A DNA stretch of 64,000 nucleotides, taken from assembly GCA_045595965.1 (NCBI GenBank), contig JAZOBN010000001.1:30826-94825 (forward strand), written 5' to 3'. How positions within the stretch are numbered: position 1 is the stretch's first letter; every line of letters starts with the position of its first letter. Source of the stretch: CAAGNP01 sp045595965 (GTDB lineage Bacteria > Bacteroidota > Bacteroidia > Bacteroidales > UBA932). Shown piece after piece: positions 45,194 through 53,741 of the stretch. A program made the position numbers and the translations under genes. The notes beneath the pieces are model-generated. The model saw only the letters and a program-made list of their open reading frames with translations, was not told the DNA's origin and ran no database searches.

Positions 45194-45646
45194 TTATACT
45201 CTATTCTTTGTGTCAATAATAATTGTTACAGGCCCATCATTTATAAGGGAGACTTTCATCTCTGCTCCAAATATACCACATTGGATTTTCTTGCCCAAAT
45301 CCCTCTCAAGTATTCTTTTGAAATCTTCATATAGAGGGATTGAAATCTCGGGTCGTGCCGCTTTGATATAGGATGGTCTGTTCCCTTTTTTTGTAGAGGC
45401 GTGGAGGGTAAACTGGCTTATCACCAGAATATCACCACCAACATCTTTGATAGAGCGGTTCATTACCCCCTCTTCATCATCGAAGATACGAAGGTTTACT
45501 ATCTTGGATGTGAGCCACTCTATGTCGCCCATATTGTCTTCAGCCTCTATACCTACAAGAATCATCATCCCTGGCCCTATTGCGCCATGAATTTGTCCCT
45601 CTATCTCTACCGAAGACTCTGTTACTCTTTGTATTACAACTTTCAT
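45194..45646 (-). CDS. dtd: D-aminoacyl-tRNA deacylase
   Basis: Removes D-amino acids and misloaded glycine from tRNA. The 150-residue protein has the two active-site motifs: SQFTL (ISQFTLHAS) and a GPVTI (NDGPVTIIID) where the usual form is NxPVT. Length typical. It lies 1 base before deoC and 5 bases after the radical SAM gene. Confidence 0.95.
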   Translation of the reverse strand: MKVVIQRVTESSVEIEGQIHGAIGPGMMILVGIEAEDNMGDIEWLTSKIVNLRIFDDEEGVMNRSIKDVGGDILVISQFTLHASTKKGNRPSYIKAARPEISIPLYEDFKRILERDLGKKIQCGIFGAEMKVSLINDGPVTIIIDTKNRV

Positions 45647-45651
45647 CTGTT

Positions 45652-46428
45652 TTATCCTCTGATTTGAACTTTTAGCCCCGCTTCTATAAGTGGAACAGCA
45701 ATTTTTTCCATTTCACAGACTGTGACCTTCGAAAGATTCTGTGCAGGGGTCTCCCGGTCTATTGTATACATCATCACCTCTCTTGGGCGCAGTTCTATAG
45801 CCATCTTTACCCATTTGTCAACCTCTTCTTCAGATGTGCAGTCAACTGTCACCCCATCTACTTCCCCTTTGAGAAACATAGTCTGAAGGATGAAATTCCC
45901 TTCAAAGTATTTCAGATTCTCCTTTATAGTCTCAATTGAGTATCCTGGTTGGGGATGGTCAATTTTTGCAACAAACTGGTCTGTTGCGCCATCCAGCTTA
46001 AGAATCGGATTGTCAATCTTCATCAAGGCGTTGCGTACCTCCTTGCGGGTGATCTGTGTAGCATTTGAAAGGACCGAAATGACAGCTTTGGGAAAATGTT
46101 TGTCCCTCAATTCGATGGTGAAATCTATGATTTCCGGGAAATCGGGGTGTAAGGTGGGCTCTCCATTACCAGAAAAGGTGATAGTATTGATCTCTGTCCC
46201 CTCTTCTCTCAGGGCCAGCAGTTTTCCCTCCAAAGCGGAGTATATCTCCTCTTTTGTCGGGAGCTCAGTATCTTTTTTCCCATCCTTATTCCAGCCGCAT
46301 TCGCAGTAGATGCAGTCAAAACTGCACCATTTGCCAAACTTGGGAAGGAGGTTTACCCCCAGTGAATTTCCCAATCTTCTGCTCTTGATAGGACCAAAAA
46401 CGGGTTCGTTGAAAAGTATTGTGGACAT
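45652..46428 (-). CDS. Radical SAM protein of unknown specificity
   Basis: A 258-residue radical SAM enzyme. The cluster motif CSFDCIYC (Cys35, Cys39, Cys42) is intact, followed by FSGNGEPTLHP for SAM binding and a barrel. The family (COG0731-like, wyosine/lipoprotein-related radical SAM) includes poorly characterised bacterial members; the substrate cannot be told. It lies between an amidohydrolase (3-base gap) and dtd (5-base gap). Confidence 0.85.
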   Translation of the reverse strand: MSTILFNEPVFGPIKSRRLGNSLGVNLLPKFGKWCSFDCIYCECGWNKDGKKDTELPTKEEIYSALEGKLLALREEGTEINTITFSGNGEPTLHPDFPEIIDFTIELRDKHFPKAVISVLSNATQITRKEVRNALMKIDNPILKLDGATDQFVAKIDHPQPGYSIETIKENLKYFEGNFILQTMFLKGEVDGVTVDCTSEEEVDKWVKMAIELRPREVMMYTIDRETPAQNLSKVTVCEMEKIAVPLIEAGLKVQIRG

Positions 46429-46431
46429 ATT

Positions 46432-47622
46432 TTATATGATTCTTTTGGATCTGCTTTTTTCGGTAAGGGCGAAATTGTCCCAATCAATGTTGTCGATCAG
46501 AACGGCACCCGGTCTTTTCCCAGCTTCAAAGGAGCCGAATATCTCCCCTTTTCCCAGTGCGATGGCACCATTGAGACAAGCCCATTCAAGAATCTCTGTG
46601 AGGGGGATTTCGGGGTGGTGCTGCTGGATGCATCTTATCTCATCGGCCATGGACAATATGTGGTTTGATGAGAGGCTGTCTGTCCCGATTGCAATCCTCA
46701 AGCCATTCGAACGGAGCAGGCTATATGGGGCAAGGGTGTCGTGGATGAATATGTTGGAGAGGGGACAAGTTACCCAAGTGACATCCTTGAAGGTTGCGAG
46801 GGCAGCGTCAATTGACTCCTGGTTTGTTGCTGTATTGTGGATAAGGAGGATGTTCTCTGTAAATGGCTCAGGATGAACCTTTTTCAGATTATCTATAAAA
46901 TAGAGCAAGGCAGGCTTCCCGGTAACGGGAGGGGTGGGCATATTGCGGCCTTTGTAATTCTCCGCCAAAGCACCTGTACCGCTGATCAGAAGATCCTCCT
47001 CCTCTTGTGATTCCTGGTTGTGATATGAAATGAAACCATCTTTCAACCCCTCGGCTGAGGCGAGCTGGAGAAGTTTGGGACTCATTGTATAAGGGGAGTG
47101 TGGTGTGGGGGCGGCGTCAAGTCCCATCTCCCTGGCCTTTGCCTGAAGTCCTTTGACATCTTTGATGACACTTTCTGCCTCCTCTGGAAATGCTCCGAAA
47201 ACTTCCAGGAAAGTGCGGGTGTAGATCTTGCTACTTACCTTTGCTTCGAAACTTTCATCACAATTGGAGATATCTGCCATTGCAGATACACCTTCAGAAT
47301 ACATTTTGTCAAATTGTTCCTGAATAAGGGCAATACGTTCCTCTTTTGGGGCAGAGTCTCTGAGTGCATTGATCTGGTTTATGAACCCCGACATCCCTGT
47401 CTTCTCCTCAAATTTATCTTTGAGGTGGGATAGCTCTATATGGCAGTGTGCGTTTGTGAATCCCGGACACAGAATGCCATTGTAGAACTCTGTAGATTCG
47501 GTCTCCTTTTCAAGTTGTCCGATTCCGATAACTGTTCCCTCTTCATCAAAATCTACATAGCCGTTTTTTATCGGGGCAGATGAGACGGGAAATATATAGT
47601 TGGCGGCAATTCTCCTTTTCAT
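46432..47622 (-). CDS. Amidohydrolase family protein (metal-dependent deaminase-like)
   Basis: A 396-residue metal-dependent hydrolase. I start at ATG 47622 (MKRRIAANYIFPVSSAP), 2 bases after the stop of the preceding gene. The H59-x-H61 metal motif in GFTNAHCHIELSH, a further His in ISYHNQES, LLIHNTATNQ and the metal Asp in IGTDSLSSNH fit the cytosine deaminase/S-adenosylhomocysteine deaminase-like branch of amidohydrolases. Substrate unknown; aminofutalosine deaminase is a possibility, but no menaquinone genes are nearby. Confidence 0.85.
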   Translation of the reverse strand: MKRRIAANYIFPVSSAPIKNGYVDFDEEGTVIGIGQLEKETESTEFYNGILCPGFTNAHCHIELSHLKDKFEEKTGMSGFINQINALRDSAPKEERIALIQEQFDKMYSEGVSAMADISNCDESFEAKVSSKIYTRTFLEVFGAFPEEAESVIKDVKGLQAKAREMGLDAAPTPHSPYTMSPKLLQLASAEGLKDGFISYHNQESQEEEDLLISGTGALAENYKGRNMPTPPVTGKPALLYFIDNLKKVHPEPFTENILLIHNTATNQESIDAALATFKDVTWVTCPLSNIFIHDTLAPYSLLRSNGLRIAIGTDSLSSNHILSMADEIRCIQQHHPEIPLTEILEWACLNGAIALGKGEIFGSFEAGKRPGAVLIDNIDWDNFALTEKSRSKRII

Positions 47623-47624
47623 AT

Positions 47625-48311
47625 CTATAGTTTCTTGGGTGAAAATTTCTCCATTTTTCTCATCCATCCCCTGTCAGAGTTGACGGGGAGGGGTGCATCC
47701 TGTACCTCCTCCGGAGTATCTTCCCCTTTGGTATCAACCTTCGGTATAAGGGTGGGGGAGATGGTTTTTCCTGCATTTACAGTCAAGGAGTCATATAAGA
47801 AAAATGGTGAAGTTATGTGGTTTACAATTACAGAATCAATTGTGGGGGATGTTACCTTCAAGGTGTCAGATTGGAAGAAAATGACCCTCAGCGAGCGATA
47901 GTAACTGTTTCCGTTTAATGCCGGATCGCCATAGCTGTCCAGAGAGTCCAGCATGTGCCAGCGTCTGCTCATTCCAAGTTTCTTGTTGTGTATCTCCTCG
48001 AGGTACTTCTTCCTGGTCTCCAGACGTCTGGCTACCTCTTTATAGATTTTTGCAAACCGGTCCGGTTTGGTGAGGTAGTATTTGACACTGTTGCTGTATT
48101 CTTCAAAGGTGTGTCCATAATTGGTAATGATGGGGTGATATATCATCATGGAGTCTGCAATGCTTTCATCATAAGGAGTGTAGAGATATTTGTCCGCCAT
48201 GTAGAAATCATAATATATACTTGCCATATCATCCTGGTCAATAATCCCGTTTGGAGTACAGGAGACAAGGAGGAGAGCGAGTATAAAAGATATATGCAAT
48301 GTTCTCTTCAT
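47625..48311 (-). CDS. DUF4296 domain lipoprotein
   Basis: A 228-residue lipoprotein with signal MKRTLHISFILALLLVSC (Cys18). The DUF4296 domain covers about 25-110 (with MASIYYDFYMADKYLY); the rest is Pro- and Thr-rich and ends basic. I start at 48311 because the -7 element lies at 48332-48339; an in-frame ATG at 48323 is only 8 bases beyond it. The family is Bacteroidota-specific and of unknown role. It heads the six-gene minus-strand run. Confidence 0.75.
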   Translation of the reverse strand: MKRTLHISFILALLLVSCTPNGIIDQDDMASIYYDFYMADKYLYTPYDESIADSMMIYHPIITNYGHTFEEYSNSVKYYLTKPDRFAKIYKEVARRLETRKKYLEEIHNKKLGMSRRWHMLDSLDSYGDPALNGNSYYRSLRVIFFQSDTLKVTSPTIDSVIVNHITSPFFLYDSLTVNAGKTISPTLIPKVDTKGEDTPEEVQDAPLPVNSDRGWMRKMEKFSPKKL

Positions 48312-48331
48312 CAACAATCTCATTAACGATG

Positions 48332-48358
48332 CAAAGTTAATTTTTATTATTACTTTTG
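48332..48358. promoter_or_regulatory. Back-to-back promoters for DUF4296 operon (-) and deacetylase-purD (+)
   Basis: Minus strand TAACTTTG (CAAAGTTA at 48332-48339) is 20 bases before ATG 48311. Plus strand TACTTTTG (48351-48358) is 20 bases before the ATG at 48379. Both match TAnnTTTG and point outward with overlapping footprints. Confidence 0.6.
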
Positions 48359-48378
48359 CCAACCACAATTGGATAGAA

Positions 48379-48990
48379 ATGGTTATACGTCCCCCATTAT
48401 TTATAAAAAATCTTTATCCCGATTTCATCTGGAAAATGGCCGATGATGGGGAGAGCGTGTACCTTACATTTGATGATGGTCCATCCCCCTATGCGACCCC
48501 CTGGGTACTTGATATGCTGGACAAATATGGGGCCAAAGCAACCTTCTTCATGCTGGGAAAAAATGTAGAGTTGTTTCCTGATGTTTACCGGGAGGTGATA
48601 AGACGGGGGCATAAGGTGGCAAACCACTCTTACAGCCATGTAAAGGGGTGGGGAGTGGATCCTGCCAGATATCTTCAGGATGTGGATACCGCAGCAGATC
48701 TGATTGATTCCAATCTGTTCCGTCCCCCCTACGCAAAGGTGACCCCGTTGCAGATGAGACTTATAGGGGAGAGATACCATACCGTTATGTGGAGTATACT
48801 GAGCAGGGATTATAATCGGAACCTCTCTCCGCAAAGGTGTGCAAAAGGGGTGATAAAGGGACTTGCTCCCGGGGAAATTGTGGTTTTCCACGACTCGGTA
48901 AAGTGTATGCCGAGACTTGAATATGCCCTCCCTGCGACATTGGAGGCGATTGCTATGAAAAACTTAAAAAGCAAATCAATTATACTATGA
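48379..48990 (+). CDS. Polysaccharide deacetylase family protein (NodB fold)
   Basis: A 203-residue carbohydrate esterase family 4 protein that would remove acetyl groups from N-acetylated glycans such as peptidoglycan or chitin oligomers. Catalytic Asp32 and metal Asp33 lie in TFDDGPSPY, the metal His residues in HxxxH (His83, His87) and RPPYAK follows. No signal peptide is evident, and the N-terminus MVIRPPLFIKNLYPDFIW is only partly hydrophobic, so location is uncertain. It overlaps purD by 4 bases (ATGA). Confidence 0.9.
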   Translation: MVIRPPLFIKNLYPDFIWKMADDGESVYLTFDDGPSPYATPWVLDMLDKYGAKATFFMLGKNVELFPDVYREVIRRGHKVANHSYSHVKGWGVDPARYLQDVDTAADLIDSNLFRPPYAKVTPLQMRLIGERYHTVMWSILSRDYNRNLSPQRCAKGVIKGLAPGEIVVFHDSVKCMPRLEYALPATLEAIAMKNLKSKSIIL

Positions 48991-50273
48991 AGATAAATGT
49001 TTTAGTCTTAGGTTCAGGTGGTAGAGAACATGCCCTTTCCTGGAAAATTGCGCAAAGTGACAAATTGGGAAAACTTTATTGTCTTCCGGGCAATCCCGGA
49101 ACATCTGCTATTGCAGAGAACATATCCGGTAGTGCTTCAGATTTTGATTTTGTCAAGGGGGTTGTTCTGGAGAAGGAGGTTGATATGGTGGTCGTAGGAC
49201 CAGAGGAGCCACTTGTGAAGGGGATATATGATTTTTTTGCTGCTGATCCGCAGCTGAAGGATGTGATGTTTATCGGTCCGGATAAGCTTGGGGCAACACT
49301 TGAAGGCTCAAAGGATTTTGCAAAGGATTTCATGGTTAAAAATGGTATCCCTACAGCAAAATATGAATCATTTGGAAAAGGTGATGAGGCTAAAGCACTT
49401 GAATTCATGAAGGGGCTGACCCCTCCCTATGTTCTTAAAGCAGATGGTTTGGCTGCCGGTAAAGGGGTGTTGATTATCGATAGTCTCGAAGAGGCAATAT
49501 CTTCCCTTGAAGAGATGTTCAGCGGAAAATTCGGTGATGCGGGAAATACTGTAGTTATAGAGCAGTTCCTCAAAGGGATTGAAGTTTCATGTTTTGTCCT
49601 TACCGATGGCAAAGACTATCTTCTTTTACCTGAAGCGAAAGATTATAAGAGGATAGGAGATGGGGATAAAGGGCTCAATACAGGTGGTATGGGTGCTGTC
49701 TCTCCTGTACCTTTCTATACCTCAGAATTCAAAAATAAAGTGGAAGAGAGAATTGTAAAGCCTACCATCAAGGGGCTTGCAGATATAGGTGCCAGATATT
49801 GTGGGTTTATATTCATAGGTCTGATGAACTGCGATGGCGATCCATATGTTATAGAGTATAATGTGAGGATGGGCGACCCTGAAACCGAGGCGGTCATGAC
49901 ACGTATAGAGAGCGATTTTCTTGGCCATTTGGTGGCAGCAGCGAATGGAGATCTTGCTTCTGAGAAGATTGTTTACTCACCAAAGAGTGCCCTTACTTGT
50001 GTGCAGGTGTCTGGTGGCTATCCTGAGGGGTATGTAAAAGGTTATGAGATCACAGGTCTTGAAGATGTCAAAGAGGCAATAGTATTCCACGCCGGTACAT
50101 CGTTGAAAGAGGATAAGACTGTTACTTCAGGAGGGAGGGTACTTGCAATTACTGCACTTGGTGCCAATATTCCACAGACTCGGGAAAAACTTTATTCAGA
50201 GGTCTCCAAAGTGATTTATAAAGACAAATACTTCAGATCAGATATCGGTCTGGATGTGATGAAGTATCTTTAG
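48987..50273 (+). CDS. purD: Phosphoribosylamine-glycine ligase (GARS)
   Basis: ATP-grasp enzyme making glycinamide ribonucleotide in purine synthesis. The 428-residue protein has the N-terminal VLGSGGREHALSWK, the ATP-grasp region with LKADGLAAGKGVL, and GGMGAVSPVPF in the central part. Its start overlaps the deacetylase stop, and its stop overlaps the convergent outer-membrane protein gene by 4 bases. Confidence 0.97.
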   Translation: MKINVLVLGSGGREHALSWKIAQSDKLGKLYCLPGNPGTSAIAENISGSASDFDFVKGVVLEKEVDMVVVGPEEPLVKGIYDFFAADPQLKDVMFIGPDKLGATLEGSKDFAKDFMVKNGIPTAKYESFGKGDEAKALEFMKGLTPPYVLKADGLAAGKGVLIIDSLEEAISSLEEMFSGKFGDAGNTVVIEQFLKGIEVSCFVLTDGKDYLLLPEAKDYKRIGDGDKGLNTGGMGAVSPVPFYTSEFKNKVEERIVKPTIKGLADIGARYCGFIFIGLMNCDGDPYVIEYNVRMGDPETEAVMTRIESDFLGHLVAAANGDLASEKIVYSPKSALTCVQVSGGYPEGYVKGYEITGLEDVKEAIVFHAGTSLKEDKTVTSGGRVLAITALGANIPQTREKLYSEVSKVIYKDKYFRSDIGLDVMKYL

Positions 50274-50875
50274 TGGAAAAAGATAAATCCAATATACAGA
50301 CGTGGTCCAGTGGGGAGGTAAAGCTCCCCTTTTCTTATTCCATTGAGGTAGTCAAGTTTCAATGTGAGGTGGAATGACTTGCTTACTATGTAGTCACATC
50401 CTATATAGGGATTTATTGCTACGAAACCTGTCTTGTTGAAAACGGTATTTGTCTCCGGTCTCCAGTCCCCTTTGTTTCCGTCAAACATAAGAAAACTTGT
50501 GACCGATCCGCCCCCAACAGTAAGACCTATATACGGCATGAATTTCCCGAGTTCCCAATAGAAATCACTCATAAGTCCAGCCCAGAATGTGTCGATGTAG
50601 CTTCCGTTCTCCATTTGTTCCATACCGGAGGTGTATCCCTCTGTTCCGAATCTGAAATGTTCTCCAAAGTGAAATCTGATCGCCCCTCCAATACCTTTGG
50701 TGATCCCTTTGGCATGGTATCCTTTTTCTCCAACAGACCCTATAGTACCATCAAGATAACCAATATGGAGCATCATCCCTCCGTCATAGCCCTGAAATCC
50801 TTTTTTCTTATCTGTCTGTGCCGATGCACCCAAAGAGATGAGTGCCAATAGTATGATTGATATGGTACGGTTCAT
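50270..50875 (-). CDS. Outer-membrane beta-barrel protein, unknown function
   Basis: A 201-residue protein with a signal peptide (about 1-19, ending ASAQ) and strongly alternating strands, ending LYIGFIFFH. No family recognised. A -7 element TATCTTTG ends only 7 bases before the start codon, so the message would be leaderless or nearly so. The 3' end overlaps purD. Confidence 0.7.
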   Translation of the reverse strand: MNRTISIILLALISLGASAQTDKKKGFQGYDGGMMLHIGYLDGTIGSVGEKGYHAKGITKGIGGAIRFHFGEHFRFGTEGYTSGMEQMENGSYIDTFWAGLMSDFYWELGKFMPYIGLTVGGGSVTSFLMFDGNKGDWRPETNTVFNKTGFVAINPYIGCDYIVSKSFHLTLKLDYLNGIRKGELYLPTGPRLYIGFIFFH

Positions 50876-50882
50876 AGGGTGG

Positions 50883-50890
50883 CAAAGATA
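50883..50890 (-). promoter_or_regulatory. -7 element of the outer-membrane protein gene
   Basis: Minus strand TATCTTTG (CAAAGATA at 50883-50890) ends 7 bases before ATG 50875, implying a leader of only a few bases. Confidence 0.55.
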
Positions 50891-50899
50891 CGAAAATTT

Positions 50900-50940
50900 T
50901 ATAATAAGAAAGCCCGTCGAAATCTCTTCCGCCGGGCTTA
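50900..50940 (-). terminator. Terminator after the aminotransferase gene
   Basis: On the minus strand AAGCCCG (50933-50939) pairs with CGGGCTT (50910-50916), with an inner GGAA/TTTC helix, then TCTTATTAT. It lies 27 bases after the aminotransferase stop at 50967. Confidence 0.75.
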
Positions 50941-50966
50941 TGGAGTGATAAAAGACTTTATAACTC

Positions 50967-52166
50967 TTAGATAGTGCGTCCAGGGTATTGTTTAAGAGCT
51001 ACCTCAAGACATTTCATAGCAGCTACAAGGTCTTCCTCTTTAAGAACGTAGGCGATACGCACTTGGTTTACACCCATACCAGGGGTAGCGTAGAAACCTT
51101 CAGCAGGAGCTACCATTACAGTTTGTCCCTCGTACGAGAACTCTTCAAGCAACCACTGTGCAAATTTGTCAGCGTTGTCAACAGGAAGTTCAACTACTGC
51201 GTAGAAAGCACCTTTTGGATTAGGACATTTAACACCTTCCATTTTGTTAAGGGCTTCAAGCATAACATCTCTTCTGTGCATGTACTCTTTCTTTACCATA
51301 TCGAAGTATGATTGAGGAGTGCTTAGTGCACCTTCAGAGGCAATCTGACCGTATGCAGGAGAGCAAAGACGAGCTTGAGCAAATTTAAGAACCCCCTTCA
51401 TCACCTCTTTGTTTCTTGAAACGATGCAACCGATTCTCACGCCGCAAAGCGAATATCTCTTGGAAACAGAGTCAATAAGGATAACGTTCTCCTCAAGACC
51501 AGGTAGGTGCATGCAAGAGTAGTGAGGTTCTTCTGTATAGCAGAATTCACGGTAAACTTCATCAGAATAGATGTAAAGACCATGTTTCTTTGCAATTTCA
51601 CCAAGTTTTTCGATAGACTCCTTTGGATAAAGGACACCTGTAGGGTTAGCAGGGTTGCAAAGGATGATACCTTTGGTCTTAGGGGTGATTTTCTTCTCAA
51701 ATTCTTCTACTGAAGGAAGAGCGAAACCGGTATCGATAGTAGTGGTAATAGGAACCAATTTAACATCATTTTGAAGAGCAAATGAATTGTAGTTGGTGTA
51801 GAAAGGTTCCATTACGATAACCTCATCATCTGGGTCGCAGGTAACAGCAAGGGCAATCTGAAGAGCCTCGCTACCACCGGTTGTGATGTTGATGTCAGTG
51901 TATTCTACATTGATGCCGATACCCTGGTAGTATTTTGCAAGACCTTTTCTGTAAGACTCGATACCTGCAGAGTTAGGGTATTCTACCAAAGTAAGTTTGT
52001 TCAACTTAACTGCGTCAAGAGCTTGATCAGGTGAAATGATGTCAGGTTGACCGATGTTAAGGTGGTAAACTTTAGTACCGCGTTTCTTAGCCTCGTCAGC
52101 GTAAGGAACGAGCTTCCTGATAGGAGAAGCCGGCATTTTTTGTGCCTTTTTTGAAAGTGTTAGCAT
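50967..52166 (-). CDS. PLP-dependent aminotransferase (aspartate aminotransferase-like)
   Basis: A class I/II aminotransferase of 399 residues. The PLP-binding Lys236 lies in SVSKRYS, with the NPxNPTG motif (CNPANPTG, 170-177), SDEVYREF and the substrate-binding Arg in the GVRIGC region. Many Bacteroidota call this aspC-type; the exact substrate (aspartate, aromatic) is not certain from motifs alone. It follows dacB by 25 bases and ends at a terminator. Confidence 0.85.
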   Translation of the reverse strand: MLTLSKKAQKMPASPIRKLVPYADEAKKRGTKVYHLNIGQPDIISPDQALDAVKLNKLTLVEYPNSAGIESYRKGLAKYYQGIGINVEYTDINITTGGSEALQIALAVTCDPDDEVIVMEPFYTNYNSFALQNDVKLVPITTTIDTGFALPSVEEFEKKITPKTKGIILCNPANPTGVLYPKESIEKLGEIAKKHGLYIYSDEVYREFCYTEEPHYSCMHLPGLEENVILIDSVSKRYSLCGVRIGCIVSRNKEVMKGVLKFAQARLCSPAYGQIASEGALSTPQSYFDMVKKEYMHRRDVMLEALNKMEGVKCPNPKGAFYAVVELPVDNADKFAQWLLEEFSYEGQTVMVAPAEGFYATPGMGVNQVRIAYVLKEEDLVAAMKCLEVALKQYPGRTI

Positions 52167-52191
52167 TTCGATATTTAATTAAAAAATTGTG

Positions 52192-53655
52192 TTATTTCTT
52201 TTTACCCGCATATACGGATAGTTCTTTCATAAATCCTTCAATATTTGATTGCATTTTGGATGTGGAGCCATTGTTTACCAAAATTGCAAATCTGATGGGG
52301 CCTTGTGCGCAATCCACATAACCAGCGTAACATTTTACACAAGAGAGAGATCCGCTTTTGGCATGTATTCTCTCTTTAACCTCCTGTGGCTCATTTTTCA
52401 GAACATTCTTCAAAGTTCCTCTATCTTCGCCAGGTACGGGGAAACTTGCCAAATACTCCGCAAATGTACCATTTTTCATCATCATCTGATAATATTTGGT
52501 GAAAAATCTGGGAGATACATAATTTTCTCTAGAAAGGCCGCTTCCATCATCCTGTGTATAACCTCTCAAGTCAACCCCCTGGGCGGTCAGCCACTCTTTA
52601 ACTGCCACTTTTGCTGAGTCATAGCTACCAATTCCCTTGATCTCTTTTCCTATACTTTTGAAAAGGTTTTCGGCAAAGAGGTTGTTGCTGACAAGGTTTG
52701 TCTCATCAATAATTACCTCGATAGTGGGAGAGTAGGTGGTTTTGATCACATTAAGTGAACCTTCGGCAGGTGCATCTACCTCTTCCACATCTTTGATGGC
52801 TGTGTGGCAGATGATACCGTTTTGTGAAAGATATTTTTCAAACTCCTTTGCACAACCTATATGGGGATATTTGCAGGAGAGATTTTTTCTGTACTCGCCC
52901 ATTTTCATTGAGACATTTCCATACAATTCAACGACAGGTACCATATTCTGCTGGTAGCACCATACCGAATTTCTGCTTGAGGAGTCACCTGTAGAGACGT
53001 AGTTTCTGATCTCAAGTCCCGGCACTTCAGGGTATGTAGCTGTAAGTCTGCTCTCTTCTGAACACTCTTCAAGTGGAGCCACGAAGAAATTCTGGGTGTT
53101 TTCAAAGAAGCACAAGCCAGAAGCACCGCTCCCATAGTTGTAACCGATATTTCCCCAGGTCCAGCTGTCTGGGATCATCTCATCGACAAGATAGCTGTCG
53201 TCAGCAACTATATTTCCGTCAATTGCCTGGATACCAAGTGAGTCAAGGGCAGACTTCCATGCTGAGAAGATCTCCTCCACTGGGATTGCATTAGGGAAGT
53301 CGCTGCCAAGTGTGGGGTCACCTCCTCCGATGATCCAAAGGTCACCTTTAAGAAGTGAATCCTGAATTTCACCGCAATAAGCTATGCTGGTTGCATATCT
53401 GAAATCTTTGCCAAGAATCTCTATTGCAGCGCCGGTGGTGATTGTCTTCATTGTTGAAGCAGTAAGGAGAGGGAGATCGGGGTTCCATTGTGCGACACAT
53501 TTCCCTTTTGCATCTTCAGCATAGATGCCGACAACTGCGTTCTGGAAAAGTGAATCTTTCTGAAGAACTTTCTTTATATACTTCTGTACATTATTGCTTT
53601 GGGCAAAAACCGAAAGTGGAGCCAGTAATAAGGCAAGTAGAACTATTTTTTTCAT
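52192..53655 (-). CDS. dacB: D-alanyl-D-alanine carboxypeptidase/endopeptidase (PBP4, S13)
   Basis: Periplasmic penicillin-binding protein that trims peptidoglycan stem peptides. The 487-residue protein has a signal peptide (about 1-19, ending FAQ) and the three active-site motifs: SxxK as STMK at 67-70 (Ser67, Lys70), SxN as SGLSREN near 375 and KTG replaced by KSG in HAKSGS. The family S13 fold suits the size. It is divergent from the glutamine synthetase gene. Confidence 0.93.
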   Translation of the reverse strand: MKKIVLLALLLAPLSVFAQSNNVQKYIKKVLQKDSLFQNAVVGIYAEDAKGKCVAQWNPDLPLLTASTMKTITTGAAIEILGKDFRYATSIAYCGEIQDSLLKGDLWIIGGGDPTLGSDFPNAIPVEEIFSAWKSALDSLGIQAIDGNIVADDSYLVDEMIPDSWTWGNIGYNYGSGASGLCFFENTQNFFVAPLEECSEESRLTATYPEVPGLEIRNYVSTGDSSSRNSVWCYQQNMVPVVELYGNVSMKMGEYRKNLSCKYPHIGCAKEFEKYLSQNGIICHTAIKDVEEVDAPAEGSLNVIKTTYSPTIEVIIDETNLVSNNLFAENLFKSIGKEIKGIGSYDSAKVAVKEWLTAQGVDLRGYTQDDGSGLSRENYVSPRFFTKYYQMMMKNGTFAEYLASFPVPGEDRGTLKNVLKNEPQEVKERIHAKSGSLSCVKCYAGYVDCAQGPIRFAILVNNGSTSKMQSNIEGFMKELSVYAGKKK

Positions 53656-53681
53656 AGGTTTAATTAAATGCTATTTATCTA

Positions 53682-53700
53682 CAAAATTAAATTAAATTTG
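53682..53700. promoter_or_regulatory. Back-to-back promoters for dacB (-) and glnA (+)
   Basis: Minus strand TAATTTTG (CAAAATTA at 53682-53689) is 26 bases before the dacB ATG. Plus strand TAAATTTG (53693-53700) is 41 bases before the glutamine synthetase ATG. The two elements are three bases apart and point outward. Confidence 0.6.
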
Positions 53701-53741
53701 CACGAAATAAAATTATTCCACCACTAAAGTTTCAATTTAAG

